From Mucilaginibacter sabulilitoris (GTDB lineage: Bacteria > Bacteroidota > Bacteroidia > Sphingobacteriales > Sphingobacteriaceae), in NCBI RefSeq assembly GCF_034262375.1, contig NZ_CP139558.1, forward strand, positions 3,844,001-3,908,000: a DNA stretch of 64,000 nucleotides. Direction: 5' to 3'. The notes beneath the pieces are model-generated. The model was given only the letters and a program-made list of their open reading frames with translations. It searched no databases and had not been told where the DNA came from. Below are positions 8,823 to 17,431 of the stretch, piece by piece (the first letter of the stretch is position 1; every line of letters starts with the position of its first letter). A program made the position numbers and the translations under genes.

Positions 8823-9737
8823 ATGAAATTTGAGGTAACAATACTTGGGAGCAGTTCGGCAACCCCTATTTTTAACAGAAACCCAACATCGCAGGCGCTC
8901 AATATCAACGAACATCTTTATTTAATTGATTGTGGCGAAGGTACCCAGCAGCAAATGCTGCGTTTTGATATTAAAGCCAGTCGTATTGATTATATATTCA
9001 TAAGCCATCTTCATGGCGATCATTACCTGGGGTTGGTCGGTTTATTATCATCAATGCATCTTAACGGACGGAAAAAGCCACTGTACCTTTTCTGCCCGCC
9101 TCAGCTAAAAGAAATAATTGACCTGCAGTTAAAATATTCAGAAACTACACTACAGTTTCCGTTAGAATATAAATTTACTGATGCTCAAAAAGCCGAGGTA
9201 ATTGTAAATAACAATGATATAGTTGTAGAAACTATACCGCTCGATCACCGAATTGATTGTACCGGGTTTATTTTTAAACAGAAAAAGCGCCTGCGTAAGT
9301 TGATCAAAGAGAAATTGGAAGAGCTAAACATCCCGGTAGAATATTATACCGCGCTGAAAAAGGGAAGTGATTATACATCGGCGAGTGGGGTAGTATACAA
9401 AAACGAAACCCTAACCATTGATTCTGATATACCCAAAGCTTATGCCTATTGTTCGGATACTTTATATAACGAACAGTATTTTAACCAGATAAGCAATGTC
9501 ACAGTGCTTTATCATGAGGCTACATTTTTAAACGATATGCTTGACAGGGCTAATGAAACCCACCATACTACAGCGTTGCAGGCCGCTCAGATAGCGTTAA
9601 AGACAAATGCAAAAAAACTGCTTATTGGTCATTTTTCGGCAAGGTATAAAACTTTAAATGAACTGCTTGATGAGGCCCGCAGTGTTTTTCCTGCAACCGA
9701 ACTGGCAATTGAAGGCAAAACATTTATTATAGGGTAA
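8823..9737 (+). CDS. rnz: Ribonuclease Z
   Basis: 304 aa metallo-beta-lactamase-fold endonuclease that trims tRNA 3' ends. The zinc motif SHLHGDHYLGL provides H62, H64, D66 and H67. The LDHRIDCTGF block, YCSDTLY, HEATF and the late IGHFSARY histidine are typical of the short RNase Z class. The N-terminal LGSSSATP loop also fits. It follows the STAS gene by 22 bp and is closed by a bidirectional terminator at 9791-9822. Confidence 0.95.
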   Translation: MKFEVTILGSSSATPIFNRNPTSQALNINEHLYLIDCGEGTQQQMLRFDIKASRIDYIFISHLHGDHYLGLVGLLSSMHLNGRKKPLYLFCPPQLKEIIDLQLKYSETTLQFPLEYKFTDAQKAEVIVNNNDIVVETIPLDHRIDCTGFIFKQKKRLRKLIKEKLEELNIPVEYYTALKKGSDYTSASGVVYKNETLTIDSDIPKAYAYCSDTLYNEQYFNQISNVTVLYHEATFLNDMLDRANETHHTTALQAAQIALKTNAKKLLIGHFSARYKTLNELLDEARSVFPATELAIEGKTFIIG

Positions 9738-9740
9738 GGG

Positions 9741-9857
9741 AAGAAACAGGATATAAGAATCAAGATATAAGACTACTCCCAATTGAAATAAAAAAAAGCA
9801 GACGATCATCGCCTGCTTTTTTGTTATCCTATATCTTGATTCTTATCTCTTGACTCT
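9741..9857. repeat. Long palindrome enclosing a terminator
   Basis: The left arm around 9750-9772 (GATATAAGAATCAAGATATA) is matched by the reverse complement of 9827-9855 at about 20 of 23 positions. The centre is the terminator hairpin 9791-9822. It belongs to the same word-repeat class as 7345-7422, with which it shares the AAGAATCAAGA word. Confidence 0.75.
9791..9822. terminator. Bidirectional rho-independent terminator between rnz and mlaD-like gene
   Basis: AAAAAAGCAG (9792-9801) pairs with CTGCTTTTTT (9813-9822), with CGAT/ATCG continuing the stem towards the loop. A-tract and T-tract on the two sides make it work for both rnz (+) and the convergent MCE gene (-). Confidence 0.9.
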
Positions 9858-9865
9858 ATAAGCAG

Positions 9866-10810
9866 TTAGTCTTTCTTTCCTCCAAAAATGGAGAAGCTTA
9901 CATAACGTTTTGGATGAGCTTTTAGATCAATAAACAAGTTGTTCAGGTTGTTTGATGCATCAGTAAGATTTTTATACATCTTATCATCGTTCATCAATAA
10001 ACCTAATGAACCCTGGCCATTATTAATTTTGGCTATAGTGGTCTGCAGGTCGGCCATGGCTTTATTGGCGTTGTCTAATGTTTGCTTAATATTGGCGGCC
10101 GCTATATCATTACTTACCTTTTCAAAATTGGCAGTCATGCCGTTTAAGTGTTCTGTGCTGGTTTTTAAACTTCCTGAAACAACCTCTGCATTAGTAAGTA
10201 TGCCATTGATATGGCCTGATTGAGAGCCTACTAGCCTATCAATTTTTTTAGTAGTGCCTTCAAGTGTTTGTAATGAGTTGGCGATGCTCATAAAGCTGCG
10301 GTCAACATTTTTTTGAAAGGTAGGATTCAATATTTTGTTAATAGCAGCCAATGATGAATCCATTTTTGATATCAGCATTTCGGCCTTTTTTTGTATCGGC
10401 TGCAAACTTTCTGCCAGGCTGCCCTGTATGTCGGCCCTTAGGGTATCTTTATCGTCGGCAGGCACCTTGCTGTTGCCCAGCTCAAAAACAATGGCTTTAC
10501 TGCCCAAAAGGTCGGTACTTGATAGTTTTGCAAGTGTATTATTGGGGATAACATAATCAGGGTCAATTTTAAATTCAACAACCGTACGTCCGTCAGGTTG
10601 CAATTTCATACTTGATACGCGCCCAATTTGAAACCCATTTACCAGGACAGGCTTTGCCAGGGCAAGGCCTTCCACACTTTTATAAACAGCATAATATTTA
10701 TTAGAACCAGAAAAAACATCATTTCCGCGCAGAAAGCTATAGCCCAATATGAGTATAGTTATAGCGATGGCCGTAAGTGCGCCTATTTTAGTTTCGTTTG
10801 AGATTTTCAT
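9866..10810 (-). CDS. MlaD/MCE-domain lipid-transport protein
   Basis: 314 aa. A single N-terminal membrane anchor (about residues 10-28) is followed by an MCE domain (about 38-115, with VEGLALAKPVLVNGFQIGRV) and a long helical region (residues 130-300) rich in N, A and T. This is the layout of substrate-binding subunits of MCE lipid transporters between the membranes. The permease and ATPase genes (mlaE, mlaF) are not in the window. It is encoded 71 bp downstream of the amidase gene on the same strand, a pairing that fits an envelope-maintenance role. It converges with rnz. Confidence 0.87.
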   Translation of the reverse strand: MKISNETKIGALTAIAITILILGYSFLRGNDVFSGSNKYYAVYKSVEGLALAKPVLVNGFQIGRVSSMKLQPDGRTVVEFKIDPDYVIPNNTLAKLSSTDLLGSKAIVFELGNSKVPADDKDTLRADIQGSLAESLQPIQKKAEMLISKMDSSLAAINKILNPTFQKNVDRSFMSIANSLQTLEGTTKKIDRLVGSQSGHINGILTNAEVVSGSLKTSTEHLNGMTANFEKVSNDIAAANIKQTLDNANKAMADLQTTIAKINNGQGSLGLLMNDDKMYKNLTDASNNLNNLFIDLKAHPKRYVSFSIFGGKKD

Positions 10811-10881
10811 TCAGTAGTGGTTATGGGTGTGTGTTTCCTGTGTTCTTTTTATTGCTTGTGTAGTATACGTGTTATTACTAA

Positions 10882-11817
10882 TTATTGTGACAGTTGCTCT
10901 ACGCTTTTTTTATAAGTTGTTAAAGCACGAACAATGGAAGCTACGATTTCGTTTTGCCCATCTTCCGAATTTAAGTACTTTTCATCATCCGGATTGTTTA
11001 TATAGCCAGTTTCCACTAAAACAGATGGCATTGCGCTATGGCACAGTACGTAAATGCTTTGCTCCCTGATTCCTTCGCTCGGCCTTTCGTCTGTTTGAAC
11101 AAATTCATTGTTAATAAGGTTTGCAAGATTTATGCTTTGTTGCCTGAATTTTCTTTTATACTCATTAGTTAAGATAATAGTAACGGGATCATCCGGATCC
11201 AAACCGGCACTCATTTCAGAATCACCCTCAACCTGATTGGCTTTTATTTCATTTTCTGCTTCCCTTGTACGCTTTAACCCATAAACAAGTACTAACACAC
11301 CCTTGCCGGAACGATCAGGTACACTAACTGTACGATACACTGGTTTATGGCGTTTGGTGCCAACTCTTTCTCGTATATATCTGTTAGATAGGGAATTACA
11401 GTGTAGGGATACAAAAATATTTCCTTTGTTTTGATTGGCTATTTCTGCCCGCCTTTCAAACGAAACATCATCTTCGGTAGTACGTGTCATTACGGCTTTT
11501 ACACCTGTCAGATCTTTTTCTATTGCTTTTTGCAATTTAAACGCGATAGCAAGCGTTACATTCCTTTCAGTAGAATATTCGCCTGATGCGCCATGTGAAA
11601 AGTGGCCTTCGGTACTGGAAGGTTTGCCACCGTGACCGGCATCAATAATAATAGTTTTGATTTTAAAACCTGTATTGTTAGTTACAGTATCATTTTTTGA
11701 ATTATTTACGATAGTATCTTTTTTTATGGAACCATAAGATGTAACCGGAAAAAATGAAAGGAGTATTAGTAATACCGATAAACTATAAATCAATCTTTTC
11801 AATGCCCTATTTTTCAT
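10882..11817 (-). CDS. N-acetylmuramoyl-L-alanine amidase (Amidase_3)
   Basis: 311 aa with an N-terminal signal sequence (about residues 8-28). Zinc ligands are visible as H62 in IIIDAGHGG, E84 in YSTERN and H139 in SLHCNS. The catalytic glutamate is E269 in LVETGYINN. The enzyme cleaves the amide bond between MurNAc and the stem peptide in the periplasm, as AmiA/B/C do in cell separation. A long insert between the second and third zinc blocks (about 150-235) is common in this phylum. It is probably an operon with the MCE gene and divergent from the LptD-like gene. Confidence 0.92.
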   Translation of the reverse strand: MKNRALKRLIYSLSVLLILLSFFPVTSYGSIKKDTIVNNSKNDTVTNNTGFKIKTIIIDAGHGGKPSSTEGHFSHGASGEYSTERNVTLAIAFKLQKAIEKDLTGVKAVMTRTTEDDVSFERRAEIANQNKGNIFVSLHCNSLSNRYIRERVGTKRHKPVYRTVSVPDRSGKGVLVLVYGLKRTREAENEIKANQVEGDSEMSAGLDPDDPVTIILTNEYKRKFRQQSINLANLINNEFVQTDERPSEGIREQSIYVLCHSAMPSVLVETGYINNPDDEKYLNSEDGQNEIVASIVRALTTYKKSVEQLSQ

Positions 11818-11870
11818 TATTTTTGAACGCTGTTAAACTGTACCTGCAAAAATACTATTCATAATCAATT

Positions 11871-14600
11871 TTGAAATTCATAACCTTTTTTTTTCTACTT
11901 GCAATTATTTTAACGGTGAATGTACTTATTGCCGAAAGCAAAGGTACACATAAGGGCTATTATAGCAGAACTGTTATTGATACGATTATAAAACTTGATA
12001 CTGTTAAAGACAGGAAACTGCTTAAAGGTAAAAAAAATGGGCGTACTCCAACATCCCAAAATGGGAAGGTTCAAAATGATACTACTAAAAAAGATGGCAG
12101 CCTGCAATCGGAAGTAAAGGCTGTTGCCGAAGATTCTACCCGTAATGATTTTGATCACGATATTTTATACCTGTACGGGCGGGCACGTGTAACTTATGAG
12201 GATTTTGAGCTTGATGCCGATTATATTAAGGTTGATCAGAAAAACCACGTAATATTTGCCCGGGGAAGTATTGACCCGCGAACCAAACGTTATATTGGCC
12301 GACCTATTTCAAAGCAAAAGAGCGAAAAGCCGGTATCGTCCGATTCACTTTTGTTTAACTATGAAACAAAAAAAGGTAAGTTATACAACCCGGCATCTGA
12401 ACAGGACGGTAATTTCATATCTGGCGGACAGGCAAAAAAACTGAATGAAACGGAAGTGGCTTACCGTAATGTGATATTCAGTACCTGCGATCTGCCGTAT
12501 CCTGAAACGCACTTTGGTATTGTGATAACCCGTGGCATTGGTGAAAAAAACAGAATTATTTCCGGCCCGGCATATTTGGAAATTGAGGGCATACCCTTGC
12601 CGCTGGCTATACCATTCGGTTTTTTTCCAAAACCTAATTCACGTACTTCGGGGGTAATACTACCTACCTTTGGTGAAGATCAGCAGCTGGGTTTTAAGCT
12701 GTCGAACTTTGGTTATTACCTTGGTTTCAATGATTATATTGACCTTACCACCACAGCTACTGTTTATTCCAAAGGATCTTATGAGTTAAATAGCGTAATG
12801 CGTTATTTAAAGCGATATAAATACACCGGGAATCTTGCACTTAGCTTCGGTTCACATAATTACGGTTTGCCGGGCGATCCCTCGGTTAAAGACATACACA
12901 TCGACTGGACACATTCACAGGATGCCAATGCCAACCCAGGTTCTACGTTTAGTGCATCAGTAAATGCCGGTACACAAGGCTTTTTCAGAAACAGCCCCTC
13001 ATTTTCAAATTACAACCCGAATACTATAGCGCAAAGCAGTTTGCGTTCAAGTATTTCATATAGTAAAACCTGGGCGGGTACGCCTTTTAACATGAGTGTA
13101 GGTTTGTCACATAGCCAGGATATAGCACAAAAAACCATTACCATTGAGCTGCCAACCGTGGCATTTGGTATGTCGTCAATAAACCCGTTCGATTCCAAAG
13201 ACCGGGTTGGCGAACAAAAATGGTATCAGAAAATCACGGTTAGTTATAACATGACCGCCACAAATAAGGTGAATAATATTCCAGAGGCTGAATTATTTAA
13301 AAGCGAAACATTATCAAAACGTCTGCAAAATGGTTTCCAGCACCAGATACCGGTAAGTTTAGGTTTAAATGTGCTTAAATACTTCCAGTTTAACAGCAGT
13401 GTCAATTATACCGAACGTTGGTATTTTCAAAGTATAAATAAAAGATTTGAACGGGGGAGTATAAGTAATGGTGATCAGCTGATAGTAGATACTATTCCCG
13501 GGTTCAAACGTGCTGGTGAGTACAGCTTAAGTACCGGTTTATCAACCAAGTTATACGGACAAATAAACTTTAAGCATGGTAATTTAAAGGCCATCAGGCA
13601 CGTAGCAACTCCCTCCATCAGTTTTGGTTACCGTCCTGATTTTTCGGATCCAAGCTTCGGATATTATAAAACAGCAGTAAGTAGTGCCTCTATTCCATAT
13701 CCTTATACCTACCAAAAATATTCCATTTTTGATGGGGCGGTTTATGGTGGCCCTTCTCCCGGAAAGCAAGCGGGTTTGAATTTTAGTTTAGATAATACTA
13801 TTGAGGCCAAGGTAAAAGCCAAAAGCACCGATACATCCGGAACCGACAGGAAAATAACTATTTTACAGGGGCTTTCGTTTTCAACGTTCTATAACTTCGC
13901 TGCCGATTCCATGAAGCTTTCACCAATTACGTTTTCGGGGCACACCGCTATTTTTAATCAAAAGCTAAATATTAGTTTCCAGGGTAGCTTTAACCCGTAT
14001 GTTACCGTGGTGCGGGATTCTATTGAAAATAATAATATTAAAAGGTACAGTGTACCCATAGACAGGTATACCTGGCAGGATGGTAAATTTCCGCAGTTAA
14101 GCAATATTGGTATATCTATGAGCGGTAGTTTCAATTCAACCAAGGCCGCGGCCCGCGGTACCCCGGGCGTGGTTAACAATACATTGCAAAATATAACTCC
14201 CACGCAGGCCGACAGGTTGGCTTTGGTAAACAGCGACCCCAATGCGTATGTAGACTTTAATGTGCCCTGGAACATTAATTTTAATTACAGCTATAGTTAC
14301 AGCAACTCGCTGAATAATATTTCGACAAGTAATACCATACAGGTGAGCGGCGATTTTAACCTTACGGCCAAATGGAAAATACAGGGCTCCACCAACTTTG
14401 ACCTCAAGGTAATGAAAGTGGGAAGCGCTACGTCTTTTTCTATTTACCGCGATTTACATTGCTGGGACCTGTCGGTTCAGTGGATTCCCTTTGGATATTT
14501 AAAATCATATAACGTTACCTTGAAGGTAAAGTCAACCATTTTGCAGGATCTTAAGCTGAGCAAGAGAAACGATTATACAAACAACGGAACCTTTTACTAA
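11871..14600 (+). CDS. LptD-like outer-membrane LPS assembly protein (OstA family)
   Basis: 909 aa. A TTG start leads straight into a signal peptide (about 1-22), and no ATG lies nearby. An OstA/LptA-like beta-jellyroll region spans about residues 95-200 (ILYLYGRARVTYEDFELDADYI, NHVIFARG). It is followed by a long beta-barrel part rich in alternating Y/F/S/T/N strands that ends in an aromatic residue (NNGTFY). The family places lipopolysaccharide on the cell surface. The protein is longer than E. coli LptD (784 aa), which is usual for Bacteroidota. It is divergent from the amidase/MCE pair across a 53 bp spacer, so the locus is an envelope-assembly node. cinA follows after 6 bp. Confidence 0.83.
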   Translation: MKFITFFFLLAIILTVNVLIAESKGTHKGYYSRTVIDTIIKLDTVKDRKLLKGKKNGRTPTSQNGKVQNDTTKKDGSLQSEVKAVAEDSTRNDFDHDILYLYGRARVTYEDFELDADYIKVDQKNHVIFARGSIDPRTKRYIGRPISKQKSEKPVSSDSLLFNYETKKGKLYNPASEQDGNFISGGQAKKLNETEVAYRNVIFSTCDLPYPETHFGIVITRGIGEKNRIISGPAYLEIEGIPLPLAIPFGFFPKPNSRTSGVILPTFGEDQQLGFKLSNFGYYLGFNDYIDLTTTATVYSKGSYELNSVMRYLKRYKYTGNLALSFGSHNYGLPGDPSVKDIHIDWTHSQDANANPGSTFSASVNAGTQGFFRNSPSFSNYNPNTIAQSSLRSSISYSKTWAGTPFNMSVGLSHSQDIAQKTITIELPTVAFGMSSINPFDSKDRVGEQKWYQKITVSYNMTATNKVNNIPEAELFKSETLSKRLQNGFQHQIPVSLGLNVLKYFQFNSSVNYTERWYFQSINKRFERGSISNGDQLIVDTIPGFKRAGEYSLSTGLSTKLYGQINFKHGNLKAIRHVATPSISFGYRPDFSDPSFGYYKTAVSSASIPYPYTYQKYSIFDGAVYGGPSPGKQAGLNFSLDNTIEAKVKAKSTDTSGTDRKITILQGLSFSTFYNFAADSMKLSPITFSGHTAIFNQKLNISFQGSFNPYVTVVRDSIENNNIKRYSVPIDRYTWQDGKFPQLSNIGISMSGSFNSTKAAARGTPGVVNNTLQNITPTQADRLALVNSDPNAYVDFNVPWNINFNYSYSYSNSLNNISTSNTIQVSGDFNLTAKWKIQGSTNFDLKVMKVGSATSFSIYRDLHCWDLSVQWIPFGYLKSYNVTLKVKSTILQDLKLSKRNDYTNNGTFY

Positions 14601-14606
14601 TTAATA

Positions 14607-15842
14607 ATGCTGGCAGAAATTATAACCATAGGTGATGAAATACTTATTGGCCAAATTGTTGATACCAATTCGGCCTGGATGGCTACCGAGCTAAATAAAA
14701 TAGGAGTGCGTGTTAAGCAGATCTCGTCTATATCTGATGATAGGGAGCATATTTTAAAAGCATTGAAAGAGGCAGCCGGGCGGGCCGGTATTATATTTAT
14801 TACCGGTGGTTTGGGTCCAACTAAAGACGATATTACCAAAAAAACATTGGCTGAATATTTTAGCGTAGGGCTTGTTGAAAATAAGGAAGCGCTTGATAAT
14901 GTACAACGTATTTTTGAGCGGTATAACCGCCCGTTGCTTGAAGTTAACAGGCTCCAGGCATACGTTCCGGCAAATTGTGAGGTAATATTGAACCACAATG
15001 GTACTGCGCCCGGCATGTGGTTTAACCATGAAGGTGTTATTTACGTGTCGATGCCCGGAGTGCCCTTTGAGATGATGTATATGATGGAAGAAGAGGTGCT
15101 GCCCAAAATAAAATCGACATTGGAACTTCCTGCTATTGTTCACAAGACGATATTAACTGTAGGCGAGGGTGAATCATTCCTGGCCGAGCGCATTGCCGAT
15201 ATTGAAAATGATCTTCCTGCCCATATAAAACTGGCTTATTTGCCAAAACTGGGTCAGGTACGTTTACGTTTGAGCGGATTTGGTGAAGACGAAGCGACTT
15301 TACAATCAAAAGTTGATGAGTTTGCTGCGAGAATAATTGAACGCATTGGAAACGTGTTTGTAACTGACCAGGACATTGCCCTCGAAAAGGCAATACTCGA
15401 TAAAATGACGGCCAGGGAACTAACCCTTTCAGTTGCCGAAAGCTGTACCGGGGGATACCTGTCGCACCTGTTTACACAACATCCTGGCTCATCTGCGGTA
15501 TTTTGGGGTGGTGGGGTTACCTATGCAAACGAATTAAAACAAAGCGTTTTGGGGGTGAAATCAGAAACAATTGAGAAATTTGGAGCTGTTAGTGAAGAAA
15601 CCGCGAAGGAAATGGTACAAGGGGCCCTATTGAATTTCAAAACAGATTTTGCCATATCAGTAACGGGTATAGCCGGGCCTGATGGCGGTAGTGCTGATAA
15701 ACCTGTTGGTACTGTGTGGATTGCTGTTGCCGGTCCACAAAAAATGTTGATAAAGAAATTTACATTTGGTAATAAACGCAGGCAAAATATTGAGCGGAGC
15801 GCCATAAGTGCACTGTCAATGTTAAATACTTTGCTCACATAA
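14607..15842 (+). CDS. cinA: CinA: competence/damage-inducible protein with NMN deamidase domain
   Basis: 411 aa with both domains of full-length CinA. The MoCF-type domain at residues 1-170 carries GGLGPTKDD (67-75). The C-terminal domain (about 255-411) carries SVAESCTGG (275-283), the nucleophile region of nicotinamide-mononucleotide amidohydrolase, then SVTGIAGPDGGS. It recycles NMN to NaMN; the N-terminal domain acts as an ADP-ribose pyrophosphatase in studied homologues. It starts 6 bp after the LptD-like gene, so the two are probably cotranscribed without an obvious functional tie. Confidence 0.93.
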   Translation: MLAEIITIGDEILIGQIVDTNSAWMATELNKIGVRVKQISSISDDREHILKALKEAAGRAGIIFITGGLGPTKDDITKKTLAEYFSVGLVENKEALDNVQRIFERYNRPLLEVNRLQAYVPANCEVILNHNGTAPGMWFNHEGVIYVSMPGVPFEMMYMMEEEVLPKIKSTLELPAIVHKTILTVGEGESFLAERIADIENDLPAHIKLAYLPKLGQVRLRLSGFGEDEATLQSKVDEFAARIIERIGNVFVTDQDIALEKAILDKMTARELTLSVAESCTGGYLSHLFTQHPGSSAVFWGGGVTYANELKQSVLGVKSETIEKFGAVSEETAKEMVQGALLNFKTDFAISVTGIAGPDGGSADKPVGTVWIAVAGPQKMLIKKFTFGNKRRQNIERSAISALSMLNTLLT

Positions 15843-15895
15843 TTGCAAAGTACAGATCGAAATCCTTAATTTTGGGAAAGAACTATAATTTTCGC

Positions 15896-17386
15896 ATGGC
15901 CAAATACCAACTATTATTGCCAAAAATGGGTGAAAGTGTTGCAGAAGCAACTATCATTAAATGGACAAAAAACCCAGGAGATCATGTAGACGCAGATGAA
16001 GCAGTAATGGAAATTGCAACCGATAAGGTTGACTCTGATGTTCCTTCTCCGGTAGCCGGTAAATTAGTAGAACAGCTTTATAAAGAAAATGACGTTGTTC
16101 AGGTTGGGTCTGTTATAGCAATTATCGAAACCGCTGCAGAAGAATCTGGTTCAGCCGTTGCTGCTGCACCATCTGTACCGGAAGAAAAGCAAACAGCAGT
16201 TGAAACACACCGGGAAGAAGCTGCTGTTATTCCTGCTGCTCAAACTCATCAGACCGAGGTGTCCGCTATATCTGAACCGGTAACAATACCAGGTATTGAT
16301 CAGTTAGAAAGAAATAACGTTGCAGCCGAAACATTCAAAAGTGAAGGCCGGTTTTATTCGCCATTGGTAAGAAATATAGCCAACCAGGAAAATATAGGCA
16401 TTGCTGAATTAGACAGGATACCTGGTACCGGTTCGGACGGCAGGTTAACCAAAGATGATCTTTTAAGTTACCTGCAAAACAGGCAAAGACCTGCCGCCGC
16501 TGCACAACAAATGGAAGAGCCCGTACAAGCTCCTGTAGCTACCGGATCTCCATTAAAGACAAATGAACCGGCTACGTATTCGATTAACGATACTACAGTA
16601 GCACCGTCTGCCAAGACTGAAGAACCACAGCAAAAAGTTGTTGAAAATAAACCGGTAGCTGCTACTTCAGTGAATGGTGTAGATGAGGTTATAGAAATGG
16701 ACAGGATGCGCCGCTTAATTGCCGATCACATGGTAATGAGCAAGCAAACGTCTCCGCATGTTACCTCGTTTGTGGAAGCCGACGTGACCAACCTGGTCAT
16801 GTGGCGCGAAAAGGTTAAGAACAGCTTTGAAAAGCGCGAAGGTGAAAAAATTACGTTTACGCCTATCTTTATTGAAGCTGTTGTAAAGGCCATCAAAGAT
16901 TTTCCGATGATCAATATATCCGTTAACGGTACGCAGATCATTAAAAAAGCTTCTATTAACATTAGTATGGCAACCGCCTTGCCAAGCGGAAACCTTATAG
17001 TACCGGTAATTAAAAAAGCGGATGAGTTAAACCTTTTGGGTATTACCAAAGCTGTTAATGACCTTGCCAACAGGGCCCGCATAGGTAAACTCCTGCCCGA
17101 TGACGTAAAAGATGGTACTTTCACTATAACAAACGTAGGTTCATTTGGCAACGTAATGGGAACACCCATTATCAACCAGCCACAGGTTGCTATTTTAGCG
17201 GTAGGGGCTATCAAGAAAAAGCCCGCGGTAATTGAAACCCAGCAAGGTGATATGATCGCTATCCGTCATATGATGTTCCTGTCATTATCATACGACCATA
17301 GAGTAGTTGATGGCGCGCTGGGCGGTTCATTTGTGCGCCGCGTAGCGGATTACCTCGAGAAATGGGATCCTAACAGAGATATATAA
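15896..17386 (+). CDS. Dihydrolipoamide acyltransferase, E2 of a 2-oxo acid dehydrogenase
   Basis: 496 aa from the ATG at 15896. The frame opens at a TTG 24 bp earlier, but MAKYQLLLPKMGES is the expected N-terminus. The lipoyl domain has the target lysine K44 in EIATDKVDSD. An A/P/E-rich hinge follows, then the E1/E3-binding domain (about 151-195, with FYSPLVRNIA) and another hinge. The catalytic domain ends with SYDHRVVDGALGG, which holds the active-site histidine. It could serve the branched-chain or the pyruvate/oxoglutarate complex; the lipoyl sequence resembles branched-chain E2. No E1 or E3 gene is adjacent. The tail of the gene overlaps a GATATATAA tandem (17377-17405), and an IS has landed just downstream. 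Confidence 0.9.
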   Translation: MAKYQLLLPKMGESVAEATIIKWTKNPGDHVDADEAVMEIATDKVDSDVPSPVAGKLVEQLYKENDVVQVGSVIAIIETAAEESGSAVAAAPSVPEEKQTAVETHREEAAVIPAAQTHQTEVSAISEPVTIPGIDQLERNNVAAETFKSEGRFYSPLVRNIANQENIGIAELDRIPGTGSDGRLTKDDLLSYLQNRQRPAAAAQQMEEPVQAPVATGSPLKTNEPATYSINDTTVAPSAKTEEPQQKVVENKPVAATSVNGVDEVIEMDRMRRLIADHMVMSKQTSPHVTSFVEADVTNLVMWREKVKNSFEKREGEKITFTPIFIEAVVKAIKDFPMINISVNGTQIIKKASINISMATALPSGNLIVPVIKKADELNLLGITKAVNDLANRARIGKLLPDDVKDGTFTITNVGSFGNVMGTPIINQPQVAILAVGAIKKKPAVIETQQGDMIAIRHMMFLSLSYDHRVVDGALGGSFVRRVADYLEKWDPNRDI

Positions 17387-17405
17387 GATATATAAGATAT
17401 AATAT
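17377..17405. repeat. 9-bp tandem GATATATAA at the 3' end of the E2 gene
   Basis: The word GATATATAA occurs twice in tandem, followed by GATATAATA. The first copy supplies the last codons and TAA stop of the E2 gene. It belongs to the word-repeat class, here reaching into coding sequence. Confidence 0.7.
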
Positions 17406-17431
17406 AGTAAAGCAAAAAAGCGGCTTTTTAG

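Noticed and set aside
15871..15895. Promoter directly before the E2 ATG (TTTG and TAATTTTC)
   Set aside because: The spacing between the two elements is about 11 bp instead of 19-21, and the -7 element lacks its final G.
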